A stretch of 64,000 nucleotides of DNA, taken from Marinobacter daqiaonensis (GTDB lineage: Bacteria; Pseudomonadota; Gammaproteobacteria; Pseudomonadales; Oleiphilaceae). Within the stretch, counting starts at the first letter, position 1; the number at the start of each line of letters is the position of its first letter. The stretch covers positions 1,399,616 through 1,463,615 of the forward strand of contig NZ_FOYW01000001.1 in NCBI RefSeq assembly GCF_900115285.1. Reading direction: 5' to 3'. The notes beneath the pieces are model-generated. The model ran no database searches. It saw only the letters and a program-made list of their open reading frames with translations, and had not been told where the DNA came from. A program made the position numbers and the translations under genes. Shown here piece by piece: positions 1 through 8,926 of the stretch.

Positions 1-577
1 TCCGGCAAAGACTCGCGACTCGGGGAGCGTTGTGTTCCAGGTCCGCGGCGAGTTCCGGAAAGCTGTGGACCAGTGTGCCAAACAACGCGGTAGTCGCGAT
101 ATCGGCCGCCGTAAGGCTGGAGCCCAGCAGATAGCCCGCGTCCGGTTTGAGGCGATGCGCCCGGCCGGTCTTTTCGAAAATCGCCATCCAGTCGGCCAGG
201 CGATGAGTCCGGAATTCGGTCCATGAATCCTGATCCCACATCACGGTGCCATTGTAGTTGGTGATTTCCATGAGAATATCATGGCAGTCCAGCACCACCT
301 TCAGGGCCAGAGTGTGTTGCTCGGGCTCGTCGGGAAGAAAATGGCAGGCCTTCGCCAGATGCATGAGAATCGCCGACATCTGTGCGAACCAGACCTGGGC
401 CCTGCAGTCGTAAAGATACGGCGGTGCCATGCCCGGGTACTGAATGTTCAGGTTCCTGCCAGGGTAGAGCTCGCTGGCATCCAGCTTTCGGTAATCCGCC
501 CGGACCTCCTCCAGAAAAAGCTGGATAAAATTCCCTCGAAAGGGCAGGCCCCAGTAATAGAGTTCGTAGTCCTGCAT
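1..577 (-). CDS. Glutathione S-transferase family protein (3' end outside window)
   Basis: The frame is open from an ATG at 577 to the window edge, giving 192 codons of a protein that begins MQDYELYYWGLPFRGN. The N-terminal 80 residues look like a thioredoxin-fold GST domain and the rest like the helical C-terminal domain (GYLLGSSLTAADIATTALF is the usual GST N-capping-box region). Such enzymes conjugate or reduce electrophiles with glutathione in the cytoplasm; the substrate cannot be told. A GGGGAGAACCACA Shine-Dalgarno stretch lies just before the ATG. It starts 35 bp after the stop of the upstream MscS-type channel gene on the same strand, so the two may be co-transcribed. The C-terminus is missing only because the window begins here. 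Confidence 0.85.
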   Translation of the reverse strand, partial: MQDYELYYWGLPFRGNFIQLFLEEVRADYRKLDASELYPGRNLNIQYPGMAPPYLYDCRAQVWFAQMSAILMHLAKACHFLPDEPEQHTLALKVVLDCHDILMEITNYNGTVMWDQDSWTEFRTHRLADWMAIFEKTGRAHRLKPDAGYLLGSSLTAADIATTALFGTLVHSFPELAADLEHNAPRVASLCR

Positions 578-612
578 TGTGGTTCTCCCCTACTGACGGG
601 TGAGTTTGTGGG

Positions 613-2340
613 TCACGTAGAGTCTCCTGCACCAGACTCGGCCGCTGCGGTCGCTGGACCGGTTGTTGGCCTTTCACCACCTGTGATGTCGTGCTGGCTG
701 GTGACCACCACCTCCCTCGGCCACCATTCGGGGTGGTTGTCGCGGATGAATCCCAACAGCTTTTCACGGACATTCATTTCTGCTTCCCAGCCGGCAAAGG
801 GTTCGGAGGTCATGAGGTAGAAAGACATCGTCTGGGCCGCAGCGGTCTGCGCGGTGACGTAGCAGCAGAGCTTGTGGTGCTCGATGACGTTTTCCTCTGC
901 CTCGGCGAACTCTATGAACTTCTCCCTCAGGCATTGGATATCCGCATTCAGGTGAAGCGCCAGCTCTATCATTCTGTACATCTTGGCAGTCTGGACCGAC
1001 AGATTCTCGAAGGGTTTGGAGGTGAAGTACTGGACGGGTACGACGAGACGGCGTTCATCCCAGGTTCTCAAACGAATGAACGTATAAAAGATGCCGTCCA
1101 CGTAACACCATTGATCCTCGAAGATGATCAGGTCACCGATGCGTATGGGCTTGGCGAGCGATACCTGAAATGAGGAGAAGATATTGCCCAGCACAGCCTG
1201 ACCGGCGATACCCAGCAGGACGGTGAGAACACTGGCCGACGCCAGCAGAGTCAGGCCCAGCGTCTCGAAGAGCTGGATCTGCGAGAGTATGTAAATGCCG
1301 ACCGCGACAACCGTCACCAGAATGATGCCCCGACGCAACGCCTGCAGCGTCGTCAGGAGCTGGCGTTCATCCCGGGGTTTGGTGTCATCGATTTCGCCCA
1401 CGAGACGTCGCTTCACCTTCAGCAAGATGACGTCCACAAAACGCAGCGCGATCAGTCCAACGCTCCAGGCCATGCCGGTGATCAGCAATATGCGGAAAGA
1501 CGTCGTCGCCACAGCCGAGAAGGAGACCACGTAATTGAGCAGAATCTGGGCCACAACCGTCATGAGCGCCAGGGCCAATGGCAATTTAATCTCGGAGGCG
1601 AAGATGCTGGGAGAGCCGGAAGGTAACCAGCGTGCCACCAGCCCGACCAGACCATAGACGAGCCAACCCACCAGGCCCGTCCCCAGCAGGAAAACAGGAA
1701 TGGCGATCCACTCCCAGATCTGGAGCATGCCGAAGTTTGATTTGAGACTTTGCGGTAGACGCTCTTCCAGCCAGGAGGGCCCGTATTTTTCGTAGAGCAG
1801 AGGAGCTGGAGTCAGACTGTCCGGCGTGAACAACCAGACGGGATCCTCATCGCTCACACGATAACGGGCCAGACGAATAGCATAGGCTCGACCTTCGGCC
1901 TCCAGGGATGCGATCCGGAGGTTGCGTCTTGGCCGCCCTGCCTGGGGATTCTGCCCCGACGGATCTTCAATCACGGCATCCTGTCGTGCCGGCAGGTCGG
2001 AGATATCCATCCACTCGCCACGCCTGAGCACCGCGGCCAACTGCCTGGCTAACTCAGCCCCCTTCTCACGCTGTTCTGCATCGCTCAGCTCGGAAAGATT
2101 GAGAAGATGGGCCGCTGCCGAGAACTTCCGCTGCTTGGTAAGCTCGAGAAAACTACGGACCGAATCCCGTGGCGTCTTTCGACTGACCGCCTCGGGGGGC
2201 GTACCGAGCCCGGTGTTCAGGGAATCGATGGAAAACCATCGCATCTCTTTGTCTTCCGACTCTCCCGAGGTCTGCGCCATGCACAGACTGGAAAACAGCA
2301 GGAGAATTGCCCACAACCCCCTTGTCGTGTGTTTTGTCAT
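613..2340 (-). CDS. MscS-family mechanosensitive ion channel
   Basis: This 575-residue protein has an N-terminal signal sequence (about residues 1-22), a roughly 180-residue soluble region, about five membrane helices (residues 205-395) and a C-terminal cytoplasmic domain. The last helix and the following beta domain carry the MscS core: the stretch GIAGQAVLGNIFSSFQVSLA followed by KPIRIGDLI, then a VPVQYFTSKPFENLS region. It is expected to open under membrane tension and release solutes in hypo-osmotic shock. It is longer than E. coli MscS (286 aa) and resembles the extended MscS-like channels with a periplasmic N-terminal domain. GGGAGG lies 5 bp before the ATG, and this site is also one arm of an inverted repeat in the leader. 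Confidence 0.9.
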   Translation of the reverse strand: MTKHTTRGLWAILLLFSSLCMAQTSGESEDKEMRWFSIDSLNTGLGTPPEAVSRKTPRDSVRSFLELTKQRKFSAAAHLLNLSELSDAEQREKGAELARQLAAVLRRGEWMDISDLPARQDAVIEDPSGQNPQAGRPRRNLRIASLEAEGRAYAIRLARYRVSDEDPVWLFTPDSLTPAPLLYEKYGPSWLEERLPQSLKSNFGMLQIWEWIAIPVFLLGTGLVGWLVYGLVGLVARWLPSGSPSIFASEIKLPLALALMTVVAQILLNYVVSFSAVATTSFRILLITGMAWSVGLIALRFVDVILLKVKRRLVGEIDDTKPRDERQLLTTLQALRRGIILVTVVAVGIYILSQIQLFETLGLTLLASASVLTVLLGIAGQAVLGNIFSSFQVSLAKPIRIGDLIIFEDQWCYVDGIFYTFIRLRTWDERRLVVPVQYFTSKPFENLSVQTAKMYRMIELALHLNADIQCLREKFIEFAEAEENVIEHHKLCCYVTAQTAAAQTMSFYLMTSEPFAGWEAEMNVREKLLGFIRDNHPEWWPREVVVTSQHDITGGERPTTGPATAAAESGAGDST

Positions 2341-2342
2341 TC

Positions 2343-2429
2343 GTGCCTCCCTGACATCTGCAACACCACGCTCTTCACATCGGTGAAGCCGTCGTTTTTA
2401 CAGGTAAAGCATAGGAGGCCGGGAGGCAC
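2343..2429 (-). promoter_or_regulatory. Inverted repeat in the mscS leader; possible SD-sequestering fold
   Basis: Read on the minus strand, GTGCCTCCC (2429-2421) is a perfect complement of GGGAGGCAC (2351-2343), which contains the Shine-Dalgarno site of the MscS gene. Between them is a second hairpin with arms CTTCAC and GTGAAG and a 4-nt loop (2373-2388). If the transcript starts upstream of 2429 the ribosome site would be buried in a 9-bp stem. A weak TTGGCT-N18-TATGCT promoter-like pair overlaps the distal arm, and if that is the promoter in use the arm is not transcribed and the repeat may be an operator instead. Confidence 0.4.
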
Positions 2430-2487
2430 ACAGCCAAGGGTGAGTATGTTTACTTCGCAAGGGTGCGTGGATCAGGGGCCCGCCTTT

Positions 2488-2535
2488 GCCCCCCTCCTCG
2501 CAGGCGGAAACGGCTCAAATAGTGGGGGCTTTTTT
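2488..2535 (+). terminator. Orphan rho-independent-like terminator on the plus strand
   Basis: GCCCCC (2488-2493) can pair with GGGGGC (2524-2529), which is followed by six T. The 30-nt loop has part of a competing hairpin (CCGCC ... GGCGG). No plus-strand coding gene precedes it, so it would end a short non-coding transcript starting in the MscS promoter region, or it is a chance structure. Confidence 0.3.
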
Positions 2536-2560
2536 GCCTATACCTGTCCAGAATGCCTAG

Positions 2561-2589
2561 TTGGATAGATTTTTGCTAAGTGCTACATT
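2561..2589 (+). promoter_or_regulatory. Sigma-70-like promoter
   Basis: TTGGAT and TACATT are separated by exactly 17 bp. Each hexamer matches the consensus at four of six positions. It points toward the small open frame at 2679. Support is from sequence only. Confidence 0.35.
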
Positions 2590-2678
2590 CCGAACTCTGA
2601 AAGTGAACTCCAAGGATGAAGTCACGCTCGACCCGAGAAGTGAGTCTCGCCGGTTAAGCCCACGAAAAGGAATTTATT

Positions 2679-2867
2679 ATGCCAGATATACTGCTCTCCA
2701 GTACCTCCTCTGACGCTCGTACTGCACTCAACCAATGTGACTCGACAAACGCCCTGCTCTACGACCGGAGCTGCCAGCCTGCGAGCAACGGGCCAACAAA
2801 AAAACCCGCCCCAGCCGGAGCCAGGACGGGCAAAACCGTCAAAACAGTTTTAAACGAAACAGGCTGA
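2679..2867 (+). CDS. Possible small protein of 62 residues, unrecognised
   Basis: An ATG preceded by AAAAGGAATTTATT (a fair ribosome site) opens a 62-codon frame, MPDILLSSTSSDARTALNQ and onward. It has a sigma-70-like promoter about 90 bp upstream. Against it, the 3' third overlaps the terminator of the opposite-strand urease cluster, the composition is low complexity (Ser/Thr/Ala/Lys/Pro) and I recognise no family. It is listed as a candidate only, because nothing else explains the promoter. Confidence 0.2.
   Translation: MPDILLSSTSSDARTALNQCDSTNALLYDRSCQPASNGPTKKPAPAGARTGKTVKTVLNETG
2798..2830 (-). terminator. Rho-independent terminator of the urt-ure cluster
   Basis: On the minus strand an 11-bp stem (2830-2805, loop TCCG, a few G-U pairs) is followed by seven T. 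It lies 50 bp after the stop of the last small gene of the cluster and is the only strong terminator seen between urtA and this point. Confidence 0.85.
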
Positions 2868-2880
2868 GCTGAGCCCAGCC

Positions 2881-3066
2881 TTATTCGTCCCGATTCCGCT
2901 TATAGAGAACCAAGCCGTACACGGCTGCAACAACGACAGCGCCGGCGGCAAACAGATACTCAACATGCAGCCCATCGCCAATGGCTTCGTGGCCGGGATG
3001 ACCCGGGGCAACGCCGGAGGCGGCCAGCAGGGCGGCAGTGGTAAATAACTTGGATGTCAGTGTCAT
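2881..3066 (-). CDS. Small HPGH-containing membrane protein at the end of the urease cluster
   Basis: The 61-residue product has a cleavable-looking N-terminal hydrophobic segment, then GHPGHEAIGDGLHVEYL, then one membrane helix (about residues 38-55) and a basic end (YKRNRDE). It is preceded by a good ribosome site (CCAGGAGTAACACC) and follows ureG by 36 bp, before the cluster terminator. The HPGH motif just after a signal segment is also how HupE/UreJ nickel transporters begin, and small HPGH membrane proteins recur near urease genes as I recall. A role in nickel handling is therefore inference; it is much too short to be a permease (HupE is about 200 aa). Confidence 0.7.
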   Translation of the reverse strand: MTLTSKLFTTAALLAASGVAPGHPGHEAIGDGLHVEYLFAAGAVVVAAVYGLVLYKRNRDE

Positions 3067-3102
3067 GGTGTTACTCCTGGTTATCTGAATTCGTATCCCG
3101 GC

Positions 3103-3741
3103 TTACGCGGAGGCGGTCAGCTTTTCCGGACGCCGCTCGGGCAGCATGCCCCGGTCCAGAATGAAGCTGATGATCGTCTCCAGCCCTACCCCGTCGTACA
3201 GATTGGTGAAGACGAAGGGGCGCTCACCGCGCATTTTCTTGCTGTCCCGGTCCATGACTTCCAGGGAGGCGTGCACCTGTTCGGCGATGTCGATCTTGTT
3301 GATGATGAGCATGTCGGATTTGGTGATGCCGGGGCCGCCTTTGCGGGGGATCTTGTCGCCGGCGGAGACGTCGATGACGTAGAGGGTCAGATCGCTGAGT
3401 TCAGGGCTGAAGGTGGCGCTCAGGTTGTCGCCGCCGGATTCCACCAGTACCAGTTCCAGGTCCGGGTGGCGGCTCTGGAGGTCGTCGATGGCAGCCAGGT
3501 TCATGGAGGCGTCCTCACGGATGGCGGTGTGGGGGCAGCCGCCGGTTTCTACGCCGAGGATTCGGTCTGCCGGCAGGGCCTCGTGTTTGAGGAGGAAGTC
3601 GGCGTCTTCTCTGGTGTAGATGTCGTTGGTGACTACTGCGATGTTGTAGTGGTCTCGCAGGGCCAGGCACAGTTGGCGCAGCAATGCGGTTTTGCCGGAG
3701 CCTACTGGGCCTCCTACTCCTACTCTCAAACAGTGTTTCAT
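3103..3741 (-). CDS. ureG: Urease accessory GTPase UreG
   Basis: UreG is the SIMIBI-class GTPase that powers nickel delivery to apo-urease within the UreDFG complex. The 212-residue protein shows the P-loop [13 protein letters not shown] at residues 6-18, the conserved [15 protein letters not shown] segment near 106, the Cys-Pro-His nickel site in [13 protein letters not shown] (about residues 67-79) and the guanine-specificity NKID motif (about 148). The ATG at 3741 is chosen over an upstream TTG because GGGAG sits 8 bp before it. Length matches the family. A 110-bp hairpin repeat separates it from ureF. Confidence 0.97.
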   Translation of the reverse strand: MKHCLRVGVGGPVGSGKTALLRQLCLALRDHYNIAVVTNDIYTREDADFLLKHEALPADRILGVETGGCPHTAIREDASMNLAAIDDLQSRHPDLELVLVESGGDNLSATFSPELSDLTLYVIDVSAGDKIPRKGGPGITKSDMLIINKIDIAEQVHASLEVMDRDSKKMRGERPFVFTNLYDGVGLETIISFILDRGMLPERRPEKLTASA

Positions 3742-3790
3742 GGTTGTTGCTCCCAATAATTATGGTGATCGTTGTTCGAGCTTCGGGGGC

Positions 3791-3900
3791 GGAGTCGATC
3801 GGGTAGGTCCTTCCGGGACACGCCGTGAATACGTCCCTGTAGGCTCGAAAAAAACATCCCTGTTTTTTACGGTTCCGGAAAGACCTACCCGACCGCCTCC
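3791..3900. repeat. Hairpin repeat family A, copy 1 (ureF-ureG gap)
   Basis: Outer arms of about 26 bp (GGAG...TCGGGTAGGTCCTTCCGG and its near complement ending GCCTCC) enclose a core containing GACACGCCGTGAATACGTCC and a smaller AAAAACATCCCTGTTTTT hairpin. The same core occurs at 6917-7028 and, inverted, at 56269-56382. It lies between two co-directional operon genes and would be transcribed as an RNA hairpin. Confidence 0.85.
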
Positions 3901-3928
3901 TTTCATCCCCAGTGCGGCCCTCTAGGGC

Positions 3929-4618
3929 TTAACTCCTGAAAAGCCGCGAATACTGTGTTTCATGCAGGGCGCTGGCCAGGGCCAGGCCCGGTAAAATTGG
4001 TCCGAGTTCTTCGTCGGTTCGTGCCAGTGCCTCGTCTACAGCCACCACCAACTGAGGCCGTAACCGTTCTGTTAACCGTTGGGCTGCCGTGTGGCCCAGG
4101 GGTAGTGCTTTACAAGCGACCGCCAGCTGGTTTTCCAGCCAGGACCAGGCGAAGCCGAGCATTGTCTGGCGAACCGGGACCTGCCGCTTGTGGCCGGCCC
4201 AGGCGAAGAGGGTGACGTAGCCCGGGGTGGCCGGCAGTGTGTCTGGTGCCGTGGCCAGGTCCAGGCTTTTCAATAGTGTCAGGAGCGCGGCGCCCAGGCG
4301 GGTGTCTTCGTCCACCAGTTCGGCGGTTTCCCGGGTGGCGTGGAGCCACTGGTTCCAGTGGGCTACTGCGCCTGCGTCCCCTTCCGCCCAGGCGGCCTGT
4401 AGCCGGATAAGTAGCGGCAGTTCGCAGCGGCTTAGGCCGTCGTCCAGTACGCCTTCGAGCCATTCGCCCAGCTCAGCCTCGTTGTTGACCCAGCCCAGTT
4501 CGAAGGCGCTCTCCAGGCCCTGGGACCAGGCGAAGGCGCCGATGGGTAATGCCGGGCTGACCAGTTGCATCAGGCCCAGCAGTGCCAGGTCGGACTGGTG
4601 GCTGGTGTCAGTGGGCAT
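3929..4618 (-). CDS. ureF: Urease accessory protein UreF
   Basis: UreF bridges UreD and UreG in the urease maturation complex and acts as a GTPase-activating or fidelity factor. The 229-residue protein has the typical N-terminal LMQLVSPALPIGAFAWSQGLE and a C-terminal region ending in LASALHETQYSRLFRS, where the ALHETQYSRLFRS type of end is diagnostic. The ATG at 4618 is chosen because it overlaps the end of ureE by 11 bp, as expected for coupled genes; frames reading further upstream run through ureE. All-helical, no signal peptide. Repeat copy A1 follows it before ureG. Confidence 0.96.
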   Translation of the reverse strand: MPTDTSHQSDLALLGLMQLVSPALPIGAFAWSQGLESAFELGWVNNEAELGEWLEGVLDDGLSRCELPLLIRLQAAWAEGDAGAVAHWNQWLHATRETAELVDEDTRLGAALLTLLKSLDLATAPDTLPATPGYVTLFAWAGHKRQVPVRQTMLGFAWSWLENQLAVACKALPLGHTAAQRLTERLRPQLVVAVDEALARTDEELGPILPGLALASALHETQYSRLFRS

Positions 4619-5159
4619 GTTCTTCACCCGGCTCATGGCTATGGCTATGGGAGTGCCCGTGGCTGTGACTAGAGTGCCCGTGGGAATGGCCGTGGTTGTG
4701 GCCGCTCTCCCGGCCCGCCTTGTCGTAGGCGCCGGGTTCGGGGTCGAAGGGGGCTTCGTGGTGTTCCAGCGTGGCGCCCAGGCGTTCGGCCAGTTCTTCC
4801 AGCACGTGGTCCGGCGGGAAACGGACCCAGCCTTTGCTGGCGCCCTCAACGCCGATGGACAGCTGCACGTGGCGGTTGCCCAGGTGGTAGCAGAGTTTTG
4901 CCAGGGGCAATCCTGTCTCGATGTGAGCGGTTACTACCGGCTCGTCCGCTGCTTTTACGCGGATGATTTCGCCGGTGTTGGCCTGCAGGCAGTCGCCGCT
5001 GCGCAGGACCGGGCCGCGGTCGAGGAACAGGCCGACGTCGTGGCCGGTGTCGGTGGTGGCCCGCAGGCGGCCGCGGATGCGCAGTTCCAGGGGCAGGGTC
5101 AGGGTGTCGTGGATTTCTGCCTGCTCCGTGGGTTCGATGCGTTGTGTCAGTTCCAGCAT
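4608..5159 (-). CDS. ureE: Urease accessory nickel chaperone UreE
   Basis: UreE is the cytoplasmic nickel-binding donor for urease assembly. The 183-residue protein has the UreE N-terminal domain (LTLPLELRIRGRLRATTDTG, GHDVGLFLDRGPVLRSGD) and the C-terminal domain with CYHLGNRHV (about 88-96), containing the conserved interface His. The last 35 residues are a His-rich tail with 13 His in HGHSH-type repeats, which marks a nickel-storing UreE and is typical of some proteobacteria. It starts 21 bp after ureC and overlaps ureF. Confidence 0.97.
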   Translation of the reverse strand: MLELTQRIEPTEQAEIHDTLTLPLELRIRGRLRATTDTGHDVGLFLDRGPVLRSGDCLQANTGEIIRVKAADEPVVTAHIETGLPLAKLCYHLGNRHVQLSIGVEGASKGWVRFPPDHVLEELAERLGATLEHHEAPFDPEPGAYDKAGRESGHNHGHSHGHSSHSHGHSHSHSHEPGEEHAH

Positions 5160-5180
5160 GGTTCTCTCTTCCTCACTTCC

Positions 5181-6884
<1,704 letters not shown>

Positions 6885-6916
6885 GTTAATGCCTCACGTT
6901 CTGGATTCCGGGGAAA

Positions 6917-7028
6917 GGGAGCCGGCCGGGTAAGGCTTTCCGGGACACGCCGTGAATACGTCCATGTAGGCTCGGAAAAAACATCCCTGTTTTTTACGGT
7001 CCCGGAAAGCCTTACCCGACCGTCTCCC
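6917..7028. repeat. Hairpin repeat family A, copy 2 (ureB-ureC gap)
   Basis: Same core as copy 1 (GACACGCCGTGAATACGTCC, then an AAAAAACATCCCTGTTTTTT hairpin). The outer arms read GGGTAAGGCTTTCCGGGAC and its complement, where copy 1 reads GGGTAGGTCCTTCCGGGAC, so changes on one side are matched on the other. It sits inside the urease transcription unit, between co-directional genes. Confidence 0.85.
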
Positions 7029-7047
7029 CCGGTCTTAGTTGCTGGCC

Positions 7048-7353
7048 TCACAGCTTTCCCATTACTTCAGCTCTAAAGCCGTAAATTTCTCTTCCGCCGG
7101 AGTACGGGATTAGCGTGACTTCCCTCGTCTGGCCGGGTTCAAACCGGATGGCGGTGCCTGCGGCGACGTCGAGTCGATAGCCTCGCGCCTTTTTGCGGTC
7201 GAACCGGAGGGCCGGGTTGGCTTCCGCGAAGTGGTAGTGGGAGCCGATCTGGATCGGGCGGTCGCCGGTGTTGGCGACTTCTACCGTGATGCGTTCGCGG
7301 CCTTCGCAGAGTTCGATGTCGCCGTCTTTGAGCTGGTATTCGCCGGGTATCAT
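7048..7353 (-). CDS. ureB: Urease beta subunit UreB
   Basis: This 101-residue structural subunit forms the (UreA-UreB-UreC)3 urease with the other two. It starts [18 protein letters not shown], the usual UreB beginning, and has [20 protein letters not shown] and an end at [11 protein letters not shown]. The ATG at 7353 has AAGGAGG 7 bp upstream, and the frame reading further upstream has no family similarity. It is separated from ureA by 172 bp, unusually wide for this gene pair, with an AT-rich inverted repeat in the gap. Confidence 0.97.
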   Translation of the reverse strand: MIPGEYQLKDGDIELCEGRERITVEVANTGDRPIQIGSHYHFAEANPALRFDRKKARGYRLDVAAGTAIRFEPGQTREVTLIPYSGGREIYGFRAEVMGKL

Positions 7354-7424
7354 AAATAGCCTCCTTGAAAGGCCTTTGAGAAGCGTTGGCGAGGCAGCCG
7401 ATGCAAGCGGAACGCCGCCCGGGC

Positions 7425-7485
7425 AAAAGAAACCGAAAAAAGCGCAGTTTATGTATGAATAAATGAGCATTTTGAGGTTTCTTTT
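7425..7485. repeat. AT-rich inverted repeat between ureA and ureB
   Basis: AAAAGAAACC (7425-7434) and GGTTTCTTTT (7476-7485) are perfect 10-bp complements around a 41-bp AT-rich loop, in otherwise GC-rich DNA. It lies in the ureA-ureB gap, on the transcribed strand of the cluster. No function is evident. Confidence 0.5.
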
Positions 7486-7525
7486 AACGCCGCAGCGGCA
7501 ACGCAGGTAGCTTCTCATAGGTCTT

Positions 7526-7828
7526 TCACACGATTGGGTTGTGGACCGTGACTAGCTTCGTGCCGTCCGGGAATGTCGCTTCCACCTGTACTTCGTCCAC
7601 CATTTCCGCCACGCCTTCCATGACGTCATCCCGGGTGAGAATTTCTCGGCCGGCGCTCATCATGTCGGCGACGGTGCGGCCTTCCCGGGCACCTTCCATG
7701 ATTTCGGCGCTGATCAGGGCGACGGCTTCCGGATAGTTGAGTTTCAGGCCCTTGGCTTTTCGCCGTTCCGCCAGCAGGGCGGCGGTGAACAGCAGTAGCT
7801 TGTCTTTGTCTCTAGGTGTGAGTTCCAT
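7526..7828 (-). CDS. ureA: Urease gamma subunit UreA
   Basis: The 100-residue UreA has the family's start [20 protein letters not shown] and the conserved [12 protein letters not shown] and [19 protein letters not shown] regions. It is a small structural subunit packed against UreC. Length is exactly that of separate proteobacterial UreA. AAGGAAGGCCA precedes the ATG. A REP-like cluster lies between ureD and ureA, so upstream read-through must pass those hairpins. Confidence 0.97.
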   Translation of the reverse strand: MELTPRDKDKLLLFTAALLAERRKAKGLKLNYPEAVALISAEIMEGAREGRTVADMMSAGREILTRDDVMEGVAEMVDEVQVEATFPDGTKLVTVHNPIV

Positions 7829-7891
7829 TGGCCTTCCTTCTGTGTGTTCGTTACTGGTCGGGTCTGGTGCCCGGGCCTGTGGTTCTGGTGG

Positions 7892-8024
7892 TGCCTTCTT
7901 CGCCAGCAGGCTGGCTCCTACAGGGACTCCCCGGGCCCGCCAGGTTTCTGTAGGAGCTTGCCTGCAAGCGAGGACCTGGACTCCGGTGCCTGCCTTCTTC
8001 GCCGGCAGGCCGGCTCCTACCGGT
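7892..8024. repeat. REP-like palindrome cluster B1 (ureD-ureA gap)
   Basis: Three units are visible: two of the type TTCGCCGGCAGGCCGGCTCC (7898-7923 variant and 7998-8020) around one GTAGGAGCTTGCCTGCAAGC unit (7949-7984). Alternating inverted units form stem-loops. The same units recur at 27217-27394. They resemble Pseudomonas-type REP elements (GTAGGAGC...GCGA). Confidence 0.85.
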
Positions 8025-8029
8025 TTTGC

Positions 8030-8926
8030 TCATGTCAGCCAGATTCTTGGTACGTGGGCTGGCTGGCCGGTCAGTCCTGGTCTGAGGATTTCCCAGGCCT
8101 GCTGGCAGATGGCCCAGGCTTCGTTGCGTTCGTTGCCCAGGTAGCGCAGCAGGATAACGCCGCCCCGGCGGGTGACGGCCCAGCGGGGGTTGTCCGGGAG
8201 GTCCGCTCTCAGTTGTTCGATGGCGTCCGCTTCGTCTTCCAGGCCGACGGTCCAGAGGGTGGCCTGGACGGTGTTGCCGCCCTGCCCCCATTTGCCGCGG
8301 AAGCGGCGGTGTCCGGGATCGAGGATCTGTTTTTCCTGCCACACGGGCTGGCCGTTGCGGGTCAGGCGGAAGCCCTGTTCCAGGTGGCCGGTGGCGAACG
8401 GCAGTTCGCTGGCGGGGCGGCCAAGGGCGAGGATTTCCCAGCTGATGGTGCGGGCGTGGCTGCCCAGTTCGATGGTTGTGGTCTGCTGTCCCCGGGAGCC
8501 GTCGAAGGCGAGGGTTTCCTGGGGGAGGTATTCCAGGGTGCCACCGTCTTCCACCCTCAGCTTTGTGTGCTGGGCCCAGGCGACACCGTGGCTGTCGGCT
8601 TTGTAGAGCTTTGCCGCCGCTGGCGTGGTGAGCAGGGCGTGGGCGCCGGGACCGACCTCCGCGCTGATGGCCAGGGCGTCGCCGCTGACCAGTCCACCCG
8701 GCGGGTGCAACAGGTAGACGTGGCAGCAGCCGTGCCGGCCCTCCGGATAGAAGGGCCTTTGCACCCGCAATGGTCCACTGTGCCGTGCCCTGGTCAGACG
8801 TGTGACCGGTCGGCCATCCTGCTGGCGGCCTTCGAAGGCCAGGTCCAGGCTGGCAGCCCAGTGGCGGTTCTGGTCGAAGCGGTGGCCGGAGTCGGCCACT
8901 TGCGGTAGCGGCTGATAGATGGTCAT
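8030..8926 (-). CDS. ureD: Urease accessory protein UreD
   Basis: UreD binds apo-urease and provides the tunnel through which nickel travels from UreG/UreF to the active site. The 298-residue protein carries the family signatures RPFYPEG, YLLHPPGGLVSGD (about 79-91), LLTTPAAAKLYK (about 105-116) and LEYLPQETLAFDG (about 141-153). The ATG at 8926 overlaps the urtE stop as ATGA, which fixes the start and shows that urea transport and urease genes form one transcription unit. Length matches the family. Confidence 0.97.
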   Translation of the reverse strand: MTIYQPLPQVADSGHRFDQNRHWAASLDLAFEGRQQDGRPVTRLTRARHSGPLRVQRPFYPEGRHGCCHVYLLHPPGGLVSGDALAISAEVGPGAHALLTTPAAAKLYKADSHGVAWAQHTKLRVEDGGTLEYLPQETLAFDGSRGQQTTTIELGSHARTISWEILALGRPASELPFATGHLEQGFRLTRNGQPVWQEKQILDPGHRRFRGKWGQGGNTVQATLWTVGLEDEADAIEQLRADLPDNPRWAVTRRGGVILLRYLGNERNEAWAICQQAWEILRPGLTGQPAHVPRIWLT

